Notes: generated by a model not told the origin, from the letters alone. Positions 33,342 to 46,890 are shown, counted from the first letter of the stretch. The stretch is DNA of 64,000 bases from Curtobacterium sp. MCPF17_052 (GCF_003234085.1 NZ_QKSD01000001.1:1-64000), one strand, 5' to 3'. Numbers and translations are program-made.

Positions 33342-36155
33342 TCACCCGGCGCTGCCACCCGTCGTCCGACGGCGACGGATGGCGAGGAGCCCGCCACCGG
33401 CGGCCAGGAGCGCGAGGGCCGCGGCGAGGCCGCCGCCGATCTCGGCACCGGTGAAGGCCAGGCTGTCGCCACCCGTGGTCGGCGTTCCGCCGGCACCCGG
33501 GGTCGTGCCCGCGCCACCGGCGACGGGCTCCCGGGTCGGCGCGGTGCCGGGGTCGTCCGTGCCGGGCTGCGGTGCGGGCGTGGGCTCCGGCGTCGGGTCG
33601 CCCGGCACCTCGGCCGCGGTCAGGTCGAACCCGACGAGGATCGGGTCGTGGTCGCTCGCGCGGTACACGTCGTCCGTGTAGAGGTCCGAGACGTTCACGT
33701 TGTACCGGCTGTACTCCAGGCCCACCGACTCGGTCGAGTTGATGTTCCAGATGTCCACGCCCTGCACGGTGGCGAGCGCTGCCGGCGACGCGAGCACGTG
33801 GTCGAGGGAACCGCTCAGACCGCTGAACACGTACGAGTACTCGGTCCGGTCACGCGCCGGGGCGAGGTCGGTGTACCCGGCGTCGCGGAGCACGACCATC
33901 GGGTCCTCCTCGCTGTACGCGTTGAAGTCACCGATCAGGAACGTCTTGTCGGTGCCGTACTGCGCCTGCATCGCGGCGGAGAAGGTCGTGAGGGCTCGGG
34001 CCTGGCGCACGCGGTCCGCGTTCGAGGCGCCCTGGCCGTCGCCCTGGTCGGCGTTCTCGCCGGTGCCGGAGCCCTTCGACTTGAAGTGGTTCGCGATGAC
34101 CAGGAAGTCGTCCTGGACGGTCCCACCGACCGGGCGGAACGCGTCGGCGACCGGCTGGCGCTGGAAGACGTCGGAGTCGGTGAGGATCGTCGACTCGGCG
34201 GTCGGAGCGACCCGGGCCTTCTTGTAGATGAGGGCCAGGCGGATGACGTCCTCGTCGGTGGCGAGCTTCGTCGGTGACGGGACGTACGCCCAGGTGTCGG
34301 AGCCGGTGGCGGCGTTGAGCGCGTCGACGAGGGTGGCGACCGCGGCGTCCCGGTCCTGCCCGAAGGCCGCCGAGTTCTCGATCTCCTCGAGCGAGACCAC
34401 GTCGGCGCCCAGGCCGTTGATCGCCGTGACGATCTTCACCTGCTGGCGTGCCAGGTCCTCCGGCTCGGCGGCGCCGCGGGCGTCACAACCGGAGTCCACC
34501 GTGATCGGGTCACCCGTGCGGTCCCGGAAGTACGTGCAGCCGGTCAGCTGGTCGCCCGTGGTCGGGAAGTAGTTCAGGACGTTGAACCCGGCGAGCTTCA
34601 GGTCCCCACCGACCGCGGCGGGCGCGGCGGTGCGCACGTCCGAGAACGTCGCGGGCAGGTCGGCCTTCGGGGTCGCGCCGGTGATCGGCGCCGTCGGCTG
34701 GAACTTCCAGGCGTTGTTCCGGTAGTCGAGCACCACGGGTGCGGTGAACGTCGCGGTGGCGCCGACCGTGACCGGGCCCGCGTTCGTCAGCCAGGGCACT
34801 GGGATCGACCGGGCCGACTGGTCCTGGTCGTCGCGGGGCAGGAAGTTCGTGCTCGCGCCGTCGTCGAGCGTGACCTTGCGCGCTGCGTTGTCGACGGCCA
34901 CCGCGGCGGCCTCGGCGCTGCCCGGGCGGGCGACCTCGGTCGGCTGCAGCAGACGTCCCGGGCCGGTGGCGAGCGCGATCTCGCCGTACTGGTTCGTCGT
35001 GTAGTTGTCGGCGACCGTGTAGTCACCCTGCGGGGCGACGAGCATGCTCTCGAGCGTCTCGCGCTCGGCGTCCGTGCGGGGGAAGGCCACGGCGGCCGGG
35101 ACCGGGGCGGCGGCCGGGGTGGTGAGCTCCGTCAGCCCGGCGGCGCTCGGGACGGTGAGCTCGGTGAGGCCGTTGAACTCGGAGACCGCGCCGGTGACCT
35201 GGACGTGGTCGCCGATCGCGACCAGTCCGGCCGTGGCGGCGGAGTAGACGTACAGGCCGTCGGAGGAGGTCCGCGCGGCCAGGGTGGTTGCGCCTCCCGT
35301 GCCCGGCGTCTGGATCGTGTACCCGTTGAGCCCACCGGTGGCGTACACCGCGGTCACGACACCGCTGGTGGTGACGGTCGAGCCGACGAGCGGCGAGGTG
35401 TCCGTCGTGCCCTGGATCTCGGGGATGGTCGCGGCGACGGGGGTCGTCGTCGGCGGGGTCGTGCCGCCACCGCCCGGTGCCGGGGTCCCGCCACCGGCTG
35501 CCGTCTCGCCGGCGGCGTTCCGCGGGGTGATCGACCGCGTCAGCGTGAAGTCCGCCGCGTTCGCGTCGGTGTCGGTCGTCCCCTGCCGGACGAGGGCGTC
35601 CGGGGTGCTGTTCGCGCCCGAGGGGTTCGTGGCCGGGGCGGTCTCCGACGTGTTCGAGGCGCCGTACCCGAGCAGGTCCACCACGCCGGGCGTCGCCGTC
35701 GTGACCGCACCCGCGGGCAGCGACAGTGCCGTCGGCTGGTCGGAGAGGACGAGTGTCCCGCTCGCGCCGGAGGCGTTCAACGTCGAGACGACGTCGGGCG
35801 CGGGCAGTGCTGCGCCGACCTTCCCGTTCGACGCTCCCTGCACGAGGTACGTGCCGTTCGCCGGGACGGAGCCGGTGAGCGGCACGACGGTGCTCGACGC
35901 TCCCGTGCCCGTCGCCGACCGGTACTGCAGCGACCACCCGTCGACGGACACCGCGGCGCCGGTCGGGTTGCCGATCTCGACGAACCGGTTGGTGAACGGC
36001 TGGTTCGCGCTGCCGCCCTTGAGGTACGCCTCGGTGATGACGAGTCCGGTGCCCGTCGGGTTCGCGGAGGCGGCGGTGACGGTGACGAGCGGTGCGGCGA
36101 CCAGGGTCGCGGCAGCCGTGGCGCACAGCAGGGTGCGTCCGACGGTTCGTGGCAT
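33342..36155 (-). CDS. Secreted, wall-anchored ExeM/NucH-family endonuclease
   Basis: 937 residues from ATG 36155. A Sec signal ends near residue 32 (VTAASA|N). Then come a lamin-tail domain (about 35-190; LVITEAYLKGGSANQPFTNRFVEIGNP), an OB-fold-type segment (about 240-450), and an endonuclease/exonuclease/phosphatase domain (about 515-860) with LKLAGFNVLNYFPT, VSLEEIEN, NHFKSKG, LIGDFNAY and ASDHDPILVG. The C-terminus has a Pro/Thr/Gly linker, LAFTG, a hydrophobic helix and RRRR, a sortase signal of the LAxTG type. It would degrade extracellular DNA at the cell surface. Single gene. Confidence 0.92.
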   Translation of the reverse strand: MPRTVGRTLLCATAAATLVAAPLVTVTAASANPTGTGLVITEAYLKGGSANQPFTNRFVEIGNPTGAAVSVDGWSLQYRSATGTGASSTVVPLTGSVPANGTYLVQGASNGKVGAALPAPDVVSTLNASGASGTLVLSDQPTALSLPAGAVTTATPGVVDLLGYGASNTSETAPATNPSGANSTPDALVRQGTTDTDANAADFTLTRSITPRNAAGETAAGGGTPAPGGGGTTPPTTTPVAATIPEIQGTTDTSPLVGSTVTTSGVVTAVYATGGLNGYTIQTPGTGGATTLAARTSSDGLYVYSAATAGLVAIGDHVQVTGAVSEFNGLTELTVPSAAGLTELTTPAAAPVPAAVAFPRTDAERETLESMLVAPQGDYTVADNYTTNQYGEIALATGPGRLLQPTEVARPGSAEAAAVAVDNAARKVTLDDGASTNFLPRDDQDQSARSIPVPWLTNAGPVTVGATATFTAPVVLDYRNNAWKFQPTAPITGATPKADLPATFSDVRTAAPAAVGGDLKLAGFNVLNYFPTTGDQLTGCTYFRDRTGDPITVDSGCDARGAAEPEDLARQQVKIVTAINGLGADVVSLEEIENSAAFGQDRDAAVATLVDALNAATGSDTWAYVPSPTKLATDEDVIRLALIYKKARVAPTAESTILTDSDVFQRQPVADAFRPVGGTVQDDFLVIANHFKSKGSGTGENADQGDGQGASNADRVRQARALTTFSAAMQAQYGTDKTFLIGDFNAYSEEDPMVVLRDAGYTDLAPARDRTEYSYVFSGLSGSLDHVLASPAALATVQGVDIWNINSTESVGLEYSRYNVNVSDLYTDDVYRASDHDPILVGFDLTAAEVPGDPTPEPTPAPQPGTDDPGTAPTREPVAGGAGTTPGAGGTPTTGGDSLAFTGAEIGGGLAAALALLAAGGGLLAIRRRRTTGGSAG

Positions 36156-36329
36156 GGGGACCTTCGGTTCGTGGTCGGGAGTGATCCCGTGAACCGTACG
36201 GGCCTGCGGGGACGCACAGGTTACGACGAGGTGAAACCTCTCCCCCGGACGAGGGTCGACCGGGTGTTCCATCCGGCCCACGCGAGCAGCGACGCACCCG
36301 ACGTCACCACGACGGGCTCGACCACTGCC

Positions 36330-36614
36330 TCACGACCCGGAGAGCACACGCAACAGCGCCACCCCCGCTGCAGCGACGTACCACCCCACGAGGTTCCCGC
36401 GTCTCCTCGCGAACGCCAGCGAGCCGGCCATGGCAGCCACCGTGACGACGGCCGCGACCCCGCGGATCGTCAGACCCTGGCCCGTCACGCCGACGACGCA
36501 GCACCCCAGGGTCGCGACGACCGCCAGGAGCGAGACGACGGCCTGGCGGATCCTGCCGCGTCCGAGCGACCCGGCGGCGGCCTCTTCAGTCGTGCCCCTG
36601 CGGACGATGTCCAT
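36330..36614 (-). CDS. Small two-helix membrane protein, hypothetical
   Basis: 94 residues from ATG 36614 with a strong GAGGAGGG ribosome site. After a basic cytoplasmic start come hydrophobic segments at about 24-45 (AVVSLLAVVATLGCCVVGVTG) and 50-68, and a third weaker one near the C-terminus (GWYVAAAGVALLRVL). No family is recognised. Confidence 0.65.
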   Translation of the reverse strand: MDIVRRGTTEEAAAGSLGRGRIRQAVVSLLAVVATLGCCVVGVTGQGLTIRGVAAVVTVAAMAGSLAFARRRGNLVGWYVAAAGVALLRVLSGS

Positions 36615-36707
36615 GGTGGTTCCCTCCTCGTCGCGGCTCCACTGCCGGTCGACCACCATGTCACATCTGCCGTTCCGGTACCGGTCGCCGATGCCCGGGC
36701 AACGCCG

Positions 36708-37454
36708 TCACGCCTGGATCGGCACCCACTCCGACCCCACCCGGTGCACCGCCGGCCCGTGCCCCGGCAGCACGATCGCCGGGTAGGCCAGCGCCCGCGC
36801 CGACTCCACGGCGAGCGCCTGGTCCGCGGTGAAGAACGGTGTGATCATCCGCGGCCGTGGCGCCCACGCCGCGGGCTGCGTGTCGTGGTGCGTGACGACG
36901 GCGTCGCCGGTCACGATCGCGTCGGCAGCGGGCAGCAGGTACGCGGTGGAGCCGTCGGTGTGCCCCGGCACGGGCAGCGGCGTCATCGCCCGGCCCTCGA
37001 AGTCACGGGCGGTGAAGGCGCGCACGCTCGGCACCGTCGTCGGGCGGAGGGCAGCCGAGGCGATCGCGCGGCCGAGCCAGCGCAGCACGCGGGGTGCGGC
37101 GAGGCGACCGCCGATCTCGGCCGGAGTCACCTGCTGGCGCGACGGCCCGCGGACGTTGGCGAGTTCGTCGGCGTGCGCCAGGACCTCGACGTGCGGGAAG
37201 CGCTCGAGAATCCCGGGCAGACCCCCGACGTGGTCGACGTGCCCGTGCGTGACGTAGACGCGGCGGAGCTCGTCGAGGTCGTGTCCGGCGAGCAGCACGC
37301 TGTCGAGCACCAGGTCGGTGTCGGCCGGGTAGCCCGCGTCGATGAGGGCGACGCCGTCCTCCTCCGCCAGGACGACCCAGTTCGACACCGGCCCCTCGAC
37401 GAAGACCACACCGGGTGCAACGGAGACGACGGAGCGCGGAGCACGAGGAGCCAT
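36708..37454 (-). CDS. MBL-fold metallo-hydrolase
   Basis: 248 residues. The zinc motif HxHxDH appears as THGHVDHVGG (about 69-78), with PGHTDGSTAYLLPAADAIVTGDAVV and PGHGPAV for the remaining ligands. Metallo-beta-lactamase-fold hydrolases act on varied substrates (thioesters, lactones, phosphodiesters); none can be assigned. Separated from truA by 22 bases on the same strand, so probably co-transcribed downstream of it. Confidence 0.88.
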   Translation of the reverse strand: MAPRAPRSVVSVAPGVVFVEGPVSNWVVLAEEDGVALIDAGYPADTDLVLDSVLLAGHDLDELRRVYVTHGHVDHVGGLPGILERFPHVEVLAHADELANVRGPSRQQVTPAEIGGRLAAPRVLRWLGRAIASAALRPTTVPSVRAFTARDFEGRAMTPLPVPGHTDGSTAYLLPAADAIVTGDAVVTHHDTQPAAWAPRPRMITPFFTADQALAVESARALAYPAIVLPGHGPAVHRVGSEWVPIQA

Positions 37455-37476
37455 CCCCCGACGCTACCGCCAGGCG

Positions 37477-38439
37477 CTAGCGCCCGCCCTCGTCCGACAG
37501 GTCGCCGGGCCGGTGTCCCTCCGCGTCGCGACGGGCGCGTGTCTGGACGGCCCGCGCCTCCAGGGCGTCGTCGTCCGGGTACCCGACCTCGGTCAGGGTG
37601 AGTCCGCGGGCCGGGGCGGTGGTGAAGGCGCTGGTGCGTTCCGCCGCGACGCGGAGCCCGTCGAGTTCGTCCGGCGTCAGCCGGCCCTCGCCGACGGCGA
37701 GGGTGCCGCCGACCATCGCGCGCACCATGGAGTGGCAGAAGGCGTCGGCCTGGAGGCTCGCCACCAGCACGCCGTCCGGCTCACGCTCCCAGCGGAACTC
37801 CTGCAGGGTCCGGATCGTGGTCGCGCCGACCCGCGGCTTGCAGAACGCCGCGAAGTCGTGCAGCCCGAGCAGCCGCAGCGCACCCCGCTCCATGGCCGCC
37901 GGGTCGAGGCGCCCCGGGTACCAGGTCGTGTGCCCACGGCGGAGTGGGTCGCGGAGGGCGGAGACGTCGGCGACCCGGTACCGGTAGCGCCGCCAGAGCG
38001 GGGAGAACCGGGCGTCGAAGCCGGCCGGGGCGACGCGCACGCTGCGGACAACGACGTCCCCGTCGGCGCCGGCGAGCCCGTTGAGCCGTCGGACGAGCCC
38101 GCTGAAGGCGTCGCGGACGGTGCCGTCGGCGCTCGGACGCTTCGGCCGGGTCAGGGCGGCCCACTGGTCCGGGCTGAGGTCGAGGTGCGCGACCTGTCCG
38201 GTGGCGTGGACGCCGGCATCGGTGCGCCCGGCGACCGTCAGCCGGGGTGGTTCGCCCCACCGGGTGAAGACGGTGGCGAGTGCGTCCTCGAGCACACCCT
38301 GCACCGTCCGGAGTGCGGGCTGCCGCGCCCATCCGGAGAAGCCGGAACCGTCGTACGCCAGGTCGATCCGCAGTCGCACGCCGGTGTCGTCTGCGCCGGT
38401 GTCGTCTGGTGTCCGGGCCGTCTCGCTCACGCCCTCCAC
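37477..38439 (-). CDS. truA: tRNA pseudouridine synthase A
   Basis: 320 residues from GTG 38439; GTG 38430 in frame is an alternative. Catalytic Asp74 is in GRTDAGVHATGQ, and RYRYRV, HDFAAFCKPR and FCHSMVRAMVGGTLAVGEG are TruA motifs. It makes pseudouridine at positions 38-40 of tRNA anticodon stems. Usually follows rplQ; here about 8 kb of other genes lie between. Confidence 0.96.
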   Translation of the reverse strand: MEGVSETARTPDDTGADDTGVRLRIDLAYDGSGFSGWARQPALRTVQGVLEDALATVFTRWGEPPRLTVAGRTDAGVHATGQVAHLDLSPDQWAALTRPKRPSADGTVRDAFSGLVRRLNGLAGADGDVVVRSVRVAPAGFDARFSPLWRRYRYRVADVSALRDPLRRGHTTWYPGRLDPAAMERGALRLLGLHDFAAFCKPRVGATTIRTLQEFRWEREPDGVLVASLQADAFCHSMVRAMVGGTLAVGEGRLTPDELDGLRVAAERTSAFTTAPARGLTLTEVGYPDDDALEARAVQTRARRDAEGHRPGDLSDEGGR

Positions 38440-38527
38440 GGTACCGATGTCAGCGCCGCGTCAGTGCCGCGTGAGCGGTGCTCGGCAGTGTCCTCCCCGT
38501 ACACGACGTCGACGGAAGGACACGACG

Positions 38528-39529
38528 ATGACCACGACACCGCTCGCGGTGGAGGCCACTGGCCTCGTGAAGACGTTCGGCAGCAACCGGGCCGTGGACG
38601 GGGTCGACCTCCGCGTGGAGGCCGGCACCGTCTACGGGGTGCTCGGACCGAACGGTGCCGGCAAGACCACCACGATCAGCATGCTCGCGACCCTGCTCCG
38701 CCTGGACGGCGGCGAGGCGCGGGTGTTCGGCCACGACGTCCGCCGCGAGCCGCACGTGGTGCGGCAGCTCATCGGTGTGACCGGCCAGTACGCCAGCGTC
38801 GACGAGACCCTGAGCGCGACCGAGAACCTCGTCGTCTTCGGTCGGCTGCTCGGGCTGTCCCGGACGGAGGCGAAGCGGAAGTCGACGGAGCTGCTCGAGC
38901 GCTTCGGGTTGAGCGAGGCCGCACGACGACCGCTCCGCGGGTTCTCCGGCGGCATGCGCCGACGGTTGGACCTGGCTGCGAGCCTCATCGCGCAGCCGCC
39001 GCTGATCTTCCTCGACGAGCCGACGACGGGCCTCGATCCCCGGACCCGGGCGCAGATGTGGGACACGATCCGGGAGCTCGTCGCGACCGGTTCGACGGTG
39101 CTGCTGACGACGCAGTACCTCGACGAGGCCGACCAGCTCGCGGACCGGATCGCGGTGATCGACCACGGCCGGGTCGTGGCCGAGGGCACGAGCGACGAGT
39201 TGAAGGCCTCGGTCGGCACCGCGTCGCTGCAGCTCCGGCTGGCCGACTCGACGCCGGCACGACTGGCCGAGGCGTCCGACCTGGTGCTCCGCGTGCTCGG
39301 GACCGCGGCGGTGGCGAGCCCGGAGGGCTCCCGCCTGACCGCGCCGATGGCGGACCCCGACCGTGTCACCGACCTGCTCGTGTCCTTCCGGGACGCCGGC
39401 ATCTCCCTCGCCGAGATGAGCGTGCAGAAGCCGACGCTCGACGAGGTCTTCCTCACCATCACCGGCGAGGGGGCGGGCGCTGGCACGCCTGCACCCGCCG
39501 CCCGCGCGCTCGAAGGGAGCAACGCATGA
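38528..39529 (+). CDS. DrrA-type ABC exporter ATP-binding protein
   Basis: 333 residues from ATG 38528. Walker A GPNGAGKTT (about 44-52), the Q-loop region TGQYASVDETLSATENL, signature FSGGMRRRLDLAASL and Walker B LIFLDEPTTGLDPRTR are intact. The C-terminal EMSVQKPTLDEVFLTITG is the DrrA regulatory tail. Works with the permease whose ATG overlaps its TGA (ATGA). Daunorubicin-type drug or lipid export is the family role; substrate unknown. Confidence 0.94.
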   Translation: MTTTPLAVEATGLVKTFGSNRAVDGVDLRVEAGTVYGVLGPNGAGKTTTISMLATLLRLDGGEARVFGHDVRREPHVVRQLIGVTGQYASVDETLSATENLVVFGRLLGLSRTEAKRKSTELLERFGLSEAARRPLRGFSGGMRRRLDLAASLIAQPPLIFLDEPTTGLDPRTRAQMWDTIRELVATGSTVLLTTQYLDEADQLADRIAVIDHGRVVAEGTSDELKASVGTASLQLRLADSTPARLAEASDLVLRVLGTAAVASPEGSRLTAPMADPDRVTDLLVSFRDAGISLAEMSVQKPTLDEVFLTITGEGAGAGTPAPAARALEGSNA

Positions 39530-40339
39530 GCACGCTCACCACCCCCGACCTGGCCCCCGCACCGTCGGGTGCCCCGCGGGTCGCCCCGCGGCCCGGCGTC
39601 GGCGGATCCGGCCTGGCCGCGACCGTCCGGCAGTCGCTGACGATGGCGTACCGCGGCCTGGTCAAGGTCCGACGGACGCCCGAGCAGCTCTTCGACGTGA
39701 CGCTCATGCCGATCGTCTTCACCGTGATGTTCACGTACATCTTCGGTGGCGCGATCGCCGGCGACGTCAGCAGCTACCTGCCGATCATCATCCCCGGCAT
39801 CCTCGTGCAGACGAACATCACGTCGTCGATCGTCACCGGCGTGCAGCTCCGTGAGGACATGGACAAGGGCGTGTTCGACCGCTTCCGGTCGCTGCCGATC
39901 GCCCGTATCGCCCCGCTCGCCGGAGCGCTGCTCGCCGACACCGTCCGCTACGCGATCGCCACCACTATCACCTTCACCGTCGGGTTCATCATGGGGCTGC
40001 GTCCCGCCGGTGGCATCGGCGCGGTGCTGGTCGCCGGCCTGCTCGTCGTCGTCGTGGCCTGGGCGATCAGCTGGGTCTTCGCCTACTTCGGTGTCGTCGC
40101 CCGCACCGCGTCGAGCGTCTCGGGCATCTCGAACCTGGTGCTCTTCCCGCTGACGTTCCTGTCGAACGCGTTCGTCCCGGCGGACACGCTGCCGGACTGG
40201 CTGCACTGGTTCTCCGACGTGAACCCGATCTCGCACCTCATCACCGCGGTCCGCGACCTGGTCAACCACGGCACGGTCGGCGGCGACCTGTGGTTGAGCC
40301 TGCTCGGCGCAGCGGTCGTCGTCGCGGTGTTCGCCCCGC

Positions 40340-43660
<3,321 letters not shown>

Positions 43661-43743
43661 GCTCGGAGTCTAGGCGCGCCCGGTCACGCGATCGTGATGG
43701 GAACGCCCTCTGCTGCCGTCGTGCCCGCCCGTACCCTGAGCAT

Positions 43744-44922
43744 GTGTCCACACGCCTCCGCCGCATCACGACCGCCGCCGTCGCGGTCACGGTCGTCCTC
43801 GGTCTGACGGCCTGCTCCGGCACCGACTCGTCGTCCGCGCCGGGTCCGACGTCGGGAGCTGCGCGCGGGACGACCTCCACGCCGGACACCGGGGCTGCCG
43901 GGTCCGACCAGGACGGTGCCGACGAGCCGATCGCCTTCGGGCGCACCCCGGACAGCGCCGGATGGCCGAGCTGTGCGCAGCTGCTGCCGGGTGGCCTGGT
44001 CGAGGCGGTCGTCCCGGGCGTCGCCGTCGAGGACCCGCTCACCGGGCAGGCGCACACCCTGGGCGCGTGGGCGTTCGCGCGGGCCGCCGGTGGCGCATCC
44101 TGCTGGGCCACCAACGGGGTGTCCACGCTCGACGACGTCGCGGAAGCCCGGCGGGACGACCCCGTGTTCCAGGGCGTCCACGTGTCGGTGCTCCCCGACG
44201 CGACCCCCGAGTTCCGGGCTGCGGGCGGGAACGACGCGGCCGGCGCGAGCATGTCCACGATCGAGGTCCGCTGTGACGCGACGGATGCCGCACGCGTGCA
44301 GTGCCAGGGTGGCGTCCTGGCCGGTGACGCCTGGGTCGACGTCACGGCCGTCCGGGCGCAGGACAGCGCCGCTGCGACGCCCGAGGCCGTGCTGCCCGCC
44401 TTCCGGACGCTCCTCGGACACGTGCAGCAGGACGTGGCGGGCTCCGCCGGAGCGTCGGTGTCCACCGGTCACGCCGCAGCGAGCAGCCGACTGACGGTGT
44501 GCGACAGCAGCCGGGTGGACGACGTCAGCGACGTCGACCTCTCGACGCCGTCCGACGTGGCCACCGACACCGCCGCCGAACTCGTCGACTTCGCGATGCA
44601 CCGGGTCGAGGGCGCCGTGTGTGTCTTCCGCTACGACGGCTCGGGGCGCTACCCGCTGACCGGTGCCGCGTACTCCGAACTGCCCGACGGCGGGTGGGTG
44701 CTCGAACAGCGGCTCGGCAACGGCACGGTCGACCGGTCCGGCCGACTCGACCTCGACGGACTCGAGAGCGGCGACGCCGCCTGGCGCACCTGCGACGACA
44801 TGCTCTGCTCGGTGGACGTCCTGCGGGACGGCACCTGGGAGCACTTCGCGCTCTGGCGCGCGGTCGCGCCGGACACCACCTCGGCGATCGTCCGCTGGGT
44901 GGAGGCCTCGCTGGCCGCCTGA
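43744..44922 (+). CDS. Secreted lipoprotein of unknown function
   Basis: 392 residues from GTG 43744. The signal ends in LTAC with lipid Cys24, followed by a Ser/Thr/Gly/Ala-rich linker to about 60. The rest has several paired Cys (SCAQL, SCWAT, RCDAT, VQCQGG, TVCDSS, AVCVFRY, TCDDMLCSV), suggesting disulfide-stabilised extracellular folds, possibly two repeated halves. No known family is recognised. Divergent from the large regulator with an 83-base gap. Confidence 0.75.
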   Translation: MSTRLRRITTAAVAVTVVLGLTACSGTDSSSAPGPTSGAARGTTSTPDTGAAGSDQDGADEPIAFGRTPDSAGWPSCAQLLPGGLVEAVVPGVAVEDPLTGQAHTLGAWAFARAAGGASCWATNGVSTLDDVAEARRDDPVFQGVHVSVLPDATPEFRAAGGNDAAGASMSTIEVRCDATDAARVQCQGGVLAGDAWVDVTAVRAQDSAAATPEAVLPAFRTLLGHVQQDVAGSAGASVSTGHAAASSRLTVCDSSRVDDVSDVDLSTPSDVATDTAAELVDFAMHRVEGAVCVFRYDGSGRYPLTGAAYSELPDGGWVLEQRLGNGTVDRSGRLDLDGLESGDAAWRTCDDMLCSVDVLRDGTWEHFALWRAVAPDTTSAIVRWVEASLAA

Positions 44923-44927
44923 GCCGG

Positions 44928-46118
44928 CTACCGCTCCCGGGGGTGCTGCGGACGGCCCGTTCGCGGCCGTCGCCCGACCCGGTCGCGGACCCGCTCGCGG
45001 ATCGGTCGCCGGTCCGTGTCGTCCGAGGGCCCGGTCGCGGTGTCCAGGTCCTGCGTCGCCTGGCGCTCGGACTCGACGATGCCGCGGAGCGACACCAACG
45101 CGGACGAGGTCACCGCCACGTCCGACGGGTACTCGCGCGATGCGTCGAGCGCCCGCTCGAGTTCGGAGATCGCCCGGTCGCCCTCCTCCGGCGGGTGGTC
45201 GCCCCGGATCATCGCCGCCACCTGCCGGACCGCCGTCGTGAGCGGCACGGTGAACGCCTCGTCCGGCCGACCGAGGTTCGACGACACCGGGCCTGACCGG
45301 GCGACGAGTTCGGTGAGGTCCGTCGTGTACCAGGCGACCCGCTCGAGTGCGCGGAACCGGGAACCGTCGCGCTGCAACCGCGCGCGCGATCCCCGGAGCG
45401 CTCCGCGGGGGTTGATGCGACGACTCTCCTGCGCGATCGACACCCGGCTCCGCACGTCGGCGATGGCACGGTCCAGGCGGTCCTGCGCGCGGTCCCAGGC
45501 CCGCTCGTCCCGCTCCCCCTGCTCGAGCACGTCGGCCAGTCCGTCGAGGTGTTCGGCCAGCACGCTGTTCACCTGGTCGATCCGACGTTCGGCGTCCCAG
45601 AAGCGCAGCGGTGGGAACACCAGGAAGTTGACCAGCAGGCCGACGACCACACCGACCGCCATCTGCACGAGGTACCCGAGCGAGTACCCCTCGGCGTGGG
45701 CGCCGCCGACGAGCAGCACGAAGAGCGCCGCCGTGGAGACCCACGAACTGCCCTCGCCGAGGATCCGGAACCCACCGACGAGCACACCGACGCCGACCGC
45801 GAGGGCGACCGCCAGGACTCCCGGGTCGCCCACCCACATCGTGAAGGCGGCGACGGCGATGCCCAGGGCGATGCCGACCAGGGTCTGCACGCCGCTCCGG
45901 AGGCCGGCGAACACCGTCGTCTGCATGGCCACCACCGCACCGAGCGGGGCGTAGTACGGGTAGTCGGACGCGACGCCCGGGACGTGCCGGGCGACCGTCC
46001 ATGCGAGTGCTGCTGCGGCGGCGGCCTTGCCGGCGTGCAGCAGGCGCGGCTGCGTGCCGGAGCTCCGACTCCACCGCCAGACGCGCGTGCCGACCCCGGC
46101 GATGTGCTGGAACTGCAT
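44928..46118 (-). CDS. FUSC (fusaric acid resistance-like) family membrane protein
   Basis: 396 residues from ATG 46118. The N-terminal half has about six hydrophobic segments (AGKAAAAAALAWTVA, YYAPLGAVVAMQTTVFAGLRSGVQTLVGIALGIAVAAFTMWVGD and others) in the FUSC arrangement, and the C-terminal half is a charged, helical cytoplasmic domain (AERRIDQVNSVLAEHLDGLADVLEQ) ending in an Arg-rich tail. Possible efflux of aromatic acids is inferred from the family only. Convergent with the lipoprotein gene. Confidence 0.87.
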   Translation of the reverse strand: MQFQHIAGVGTRVWRWSRSSGTQPRLLHAGKAAAAAALAWTVARHVPGVASDYPYYAPLGAVVAMQTTVFAGLRSGVQTLVGIALGIAVAAFTMWVGDPGVLAVALAVGVGVLVGGFRILGEGSSWVSTAALFVLLVGGAHAEGYSLGYLVQMAVGVVVGLLVNFLVFPPLRFWDAERRIDQVNSVLAEHLDGLADVLEQGERDERAWDRAQDRLDRAIADVRSRVSIAQESRRINPRGALRGSRARLQRDGSRFRALERVAWYTTDLTELVARSGPVSSNLGRPDEAFTVPLTTAVRQVAAMIRGDHPPEEGDRAISELERALDASREYPSDVAVTSSALVSLRGIVESERQATQDLDTATGPSDDTDRRPIRERVRDRVGRRPRTGRPQHPRER

Positions 46119-46200
46119 GGGTGCTCTCGTCTCGTCGGCCGGCACCGTGCCGGGGGCGCTGGGCGTGCCTCCCGGCCGGGCGGGTGCACGCACGAACACG

Positions 46201-46236
46201 GGAGGGCCCCCGCAGCCTGCGCTGCGAGGGCCCTCC
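46201..46236 (-). terminator. Terminator of the alpha operon after rplQ
   Basis: Stem GGAGGGCCC (46201-46209) with GGGCCCTCC (46228-46236), plus an inner CGCAG/CTGCG, 18 bases past the rplQ stop on the minus strand. Confidence 0.8.
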
Positions 46237-46253
46237 GGTGTGGTGCGGTGTGA

Positions 46254-46826
46254 CTACTTGGACGTGTCCGCGGCGTCGTCCGACTTGGCGGCGGCGTCGG
46301 CCTCGACCTCAGCGGCGGCGTCGGTCGTGGTCTCCTCGGCGACCGGGGTCGACTCCTCGGTGGTCTCGGTCTCCTCGACCGGGGCCTCCGTGGTGTCGGA
46401 CTCCGTCGCGGCCGGCGCTGCGGCGGCCGGAGCAGCCGTGCGCGAGACCGGAGCCGGCGTGCTCGACACGGGCTCGAGGACGAGCTCGATCGAGGCGAGC
46501 GGCGCGTTGTCGCCCTTGCGGAAGCCGAGCTTCGTGATGCGGGTGTAACCGCCCTGGCGGTCGGCCACCTGCGGCGCGATCTCGGTGAACAGCGTGTGCA
46601 CGACGGTCTTGTCGCGCAGGGCTGCGATCACACGACGACGAGCGTGCAGGTCGCCACGCTTCGCGAACGTGATGAGCCGCTCGGCGACCGGGCGGAGGCG
46701 CTTGGCCTTCGTCTCGGTCGTGGTGATGCGGCCATGCGTGAACAGGGCGTTGGCGAGGTTGCTCAGGAGCAGGCGCTCGTGGGCGGGACCGCCACCGAGG
46801 CGGGGGCCCTTGGTGGGCTTCGGCAT
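46254..46826 (-). CDS. rplQ: 50S ribosomal protein L17 with long acidic tail
   Basis: 190 residues. The L17 core (residues 1-118) opens [28 protein letters not shown] and ends near IELVLEPV. The last 70 residues are Ala/Thr/Glu-rich with repeated EET/EAD patterns and no family counterpart in short L17 proteins such as that of E. coli (127 residues). Last gene of the rpoA operon. Confidence 0.97.
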   Translation of the reverse strand: MPKPTKGPRLGGGPAHERLLLSNLANALFTHGRITTTETKAKRLRPVAERLITFAKRGDLHARRRVIAALRDKTVVHTLFTEIAPQVADRQGGYTRITKLGFRKGDNAPLASIELVLEPVSSTPAPVSRTAAPAAAAPAATESDTTEAPVEETETTEESTPVAEETTTDAAAEVEADAAAKSDDAADTSK

Positions 46827-46890
46827 GTCAGTTCTCCAGTGGTGATGGTGGTGCGCCCCGTGTCAGGAGCGCGTGCGCGTCAGCGCGAGG

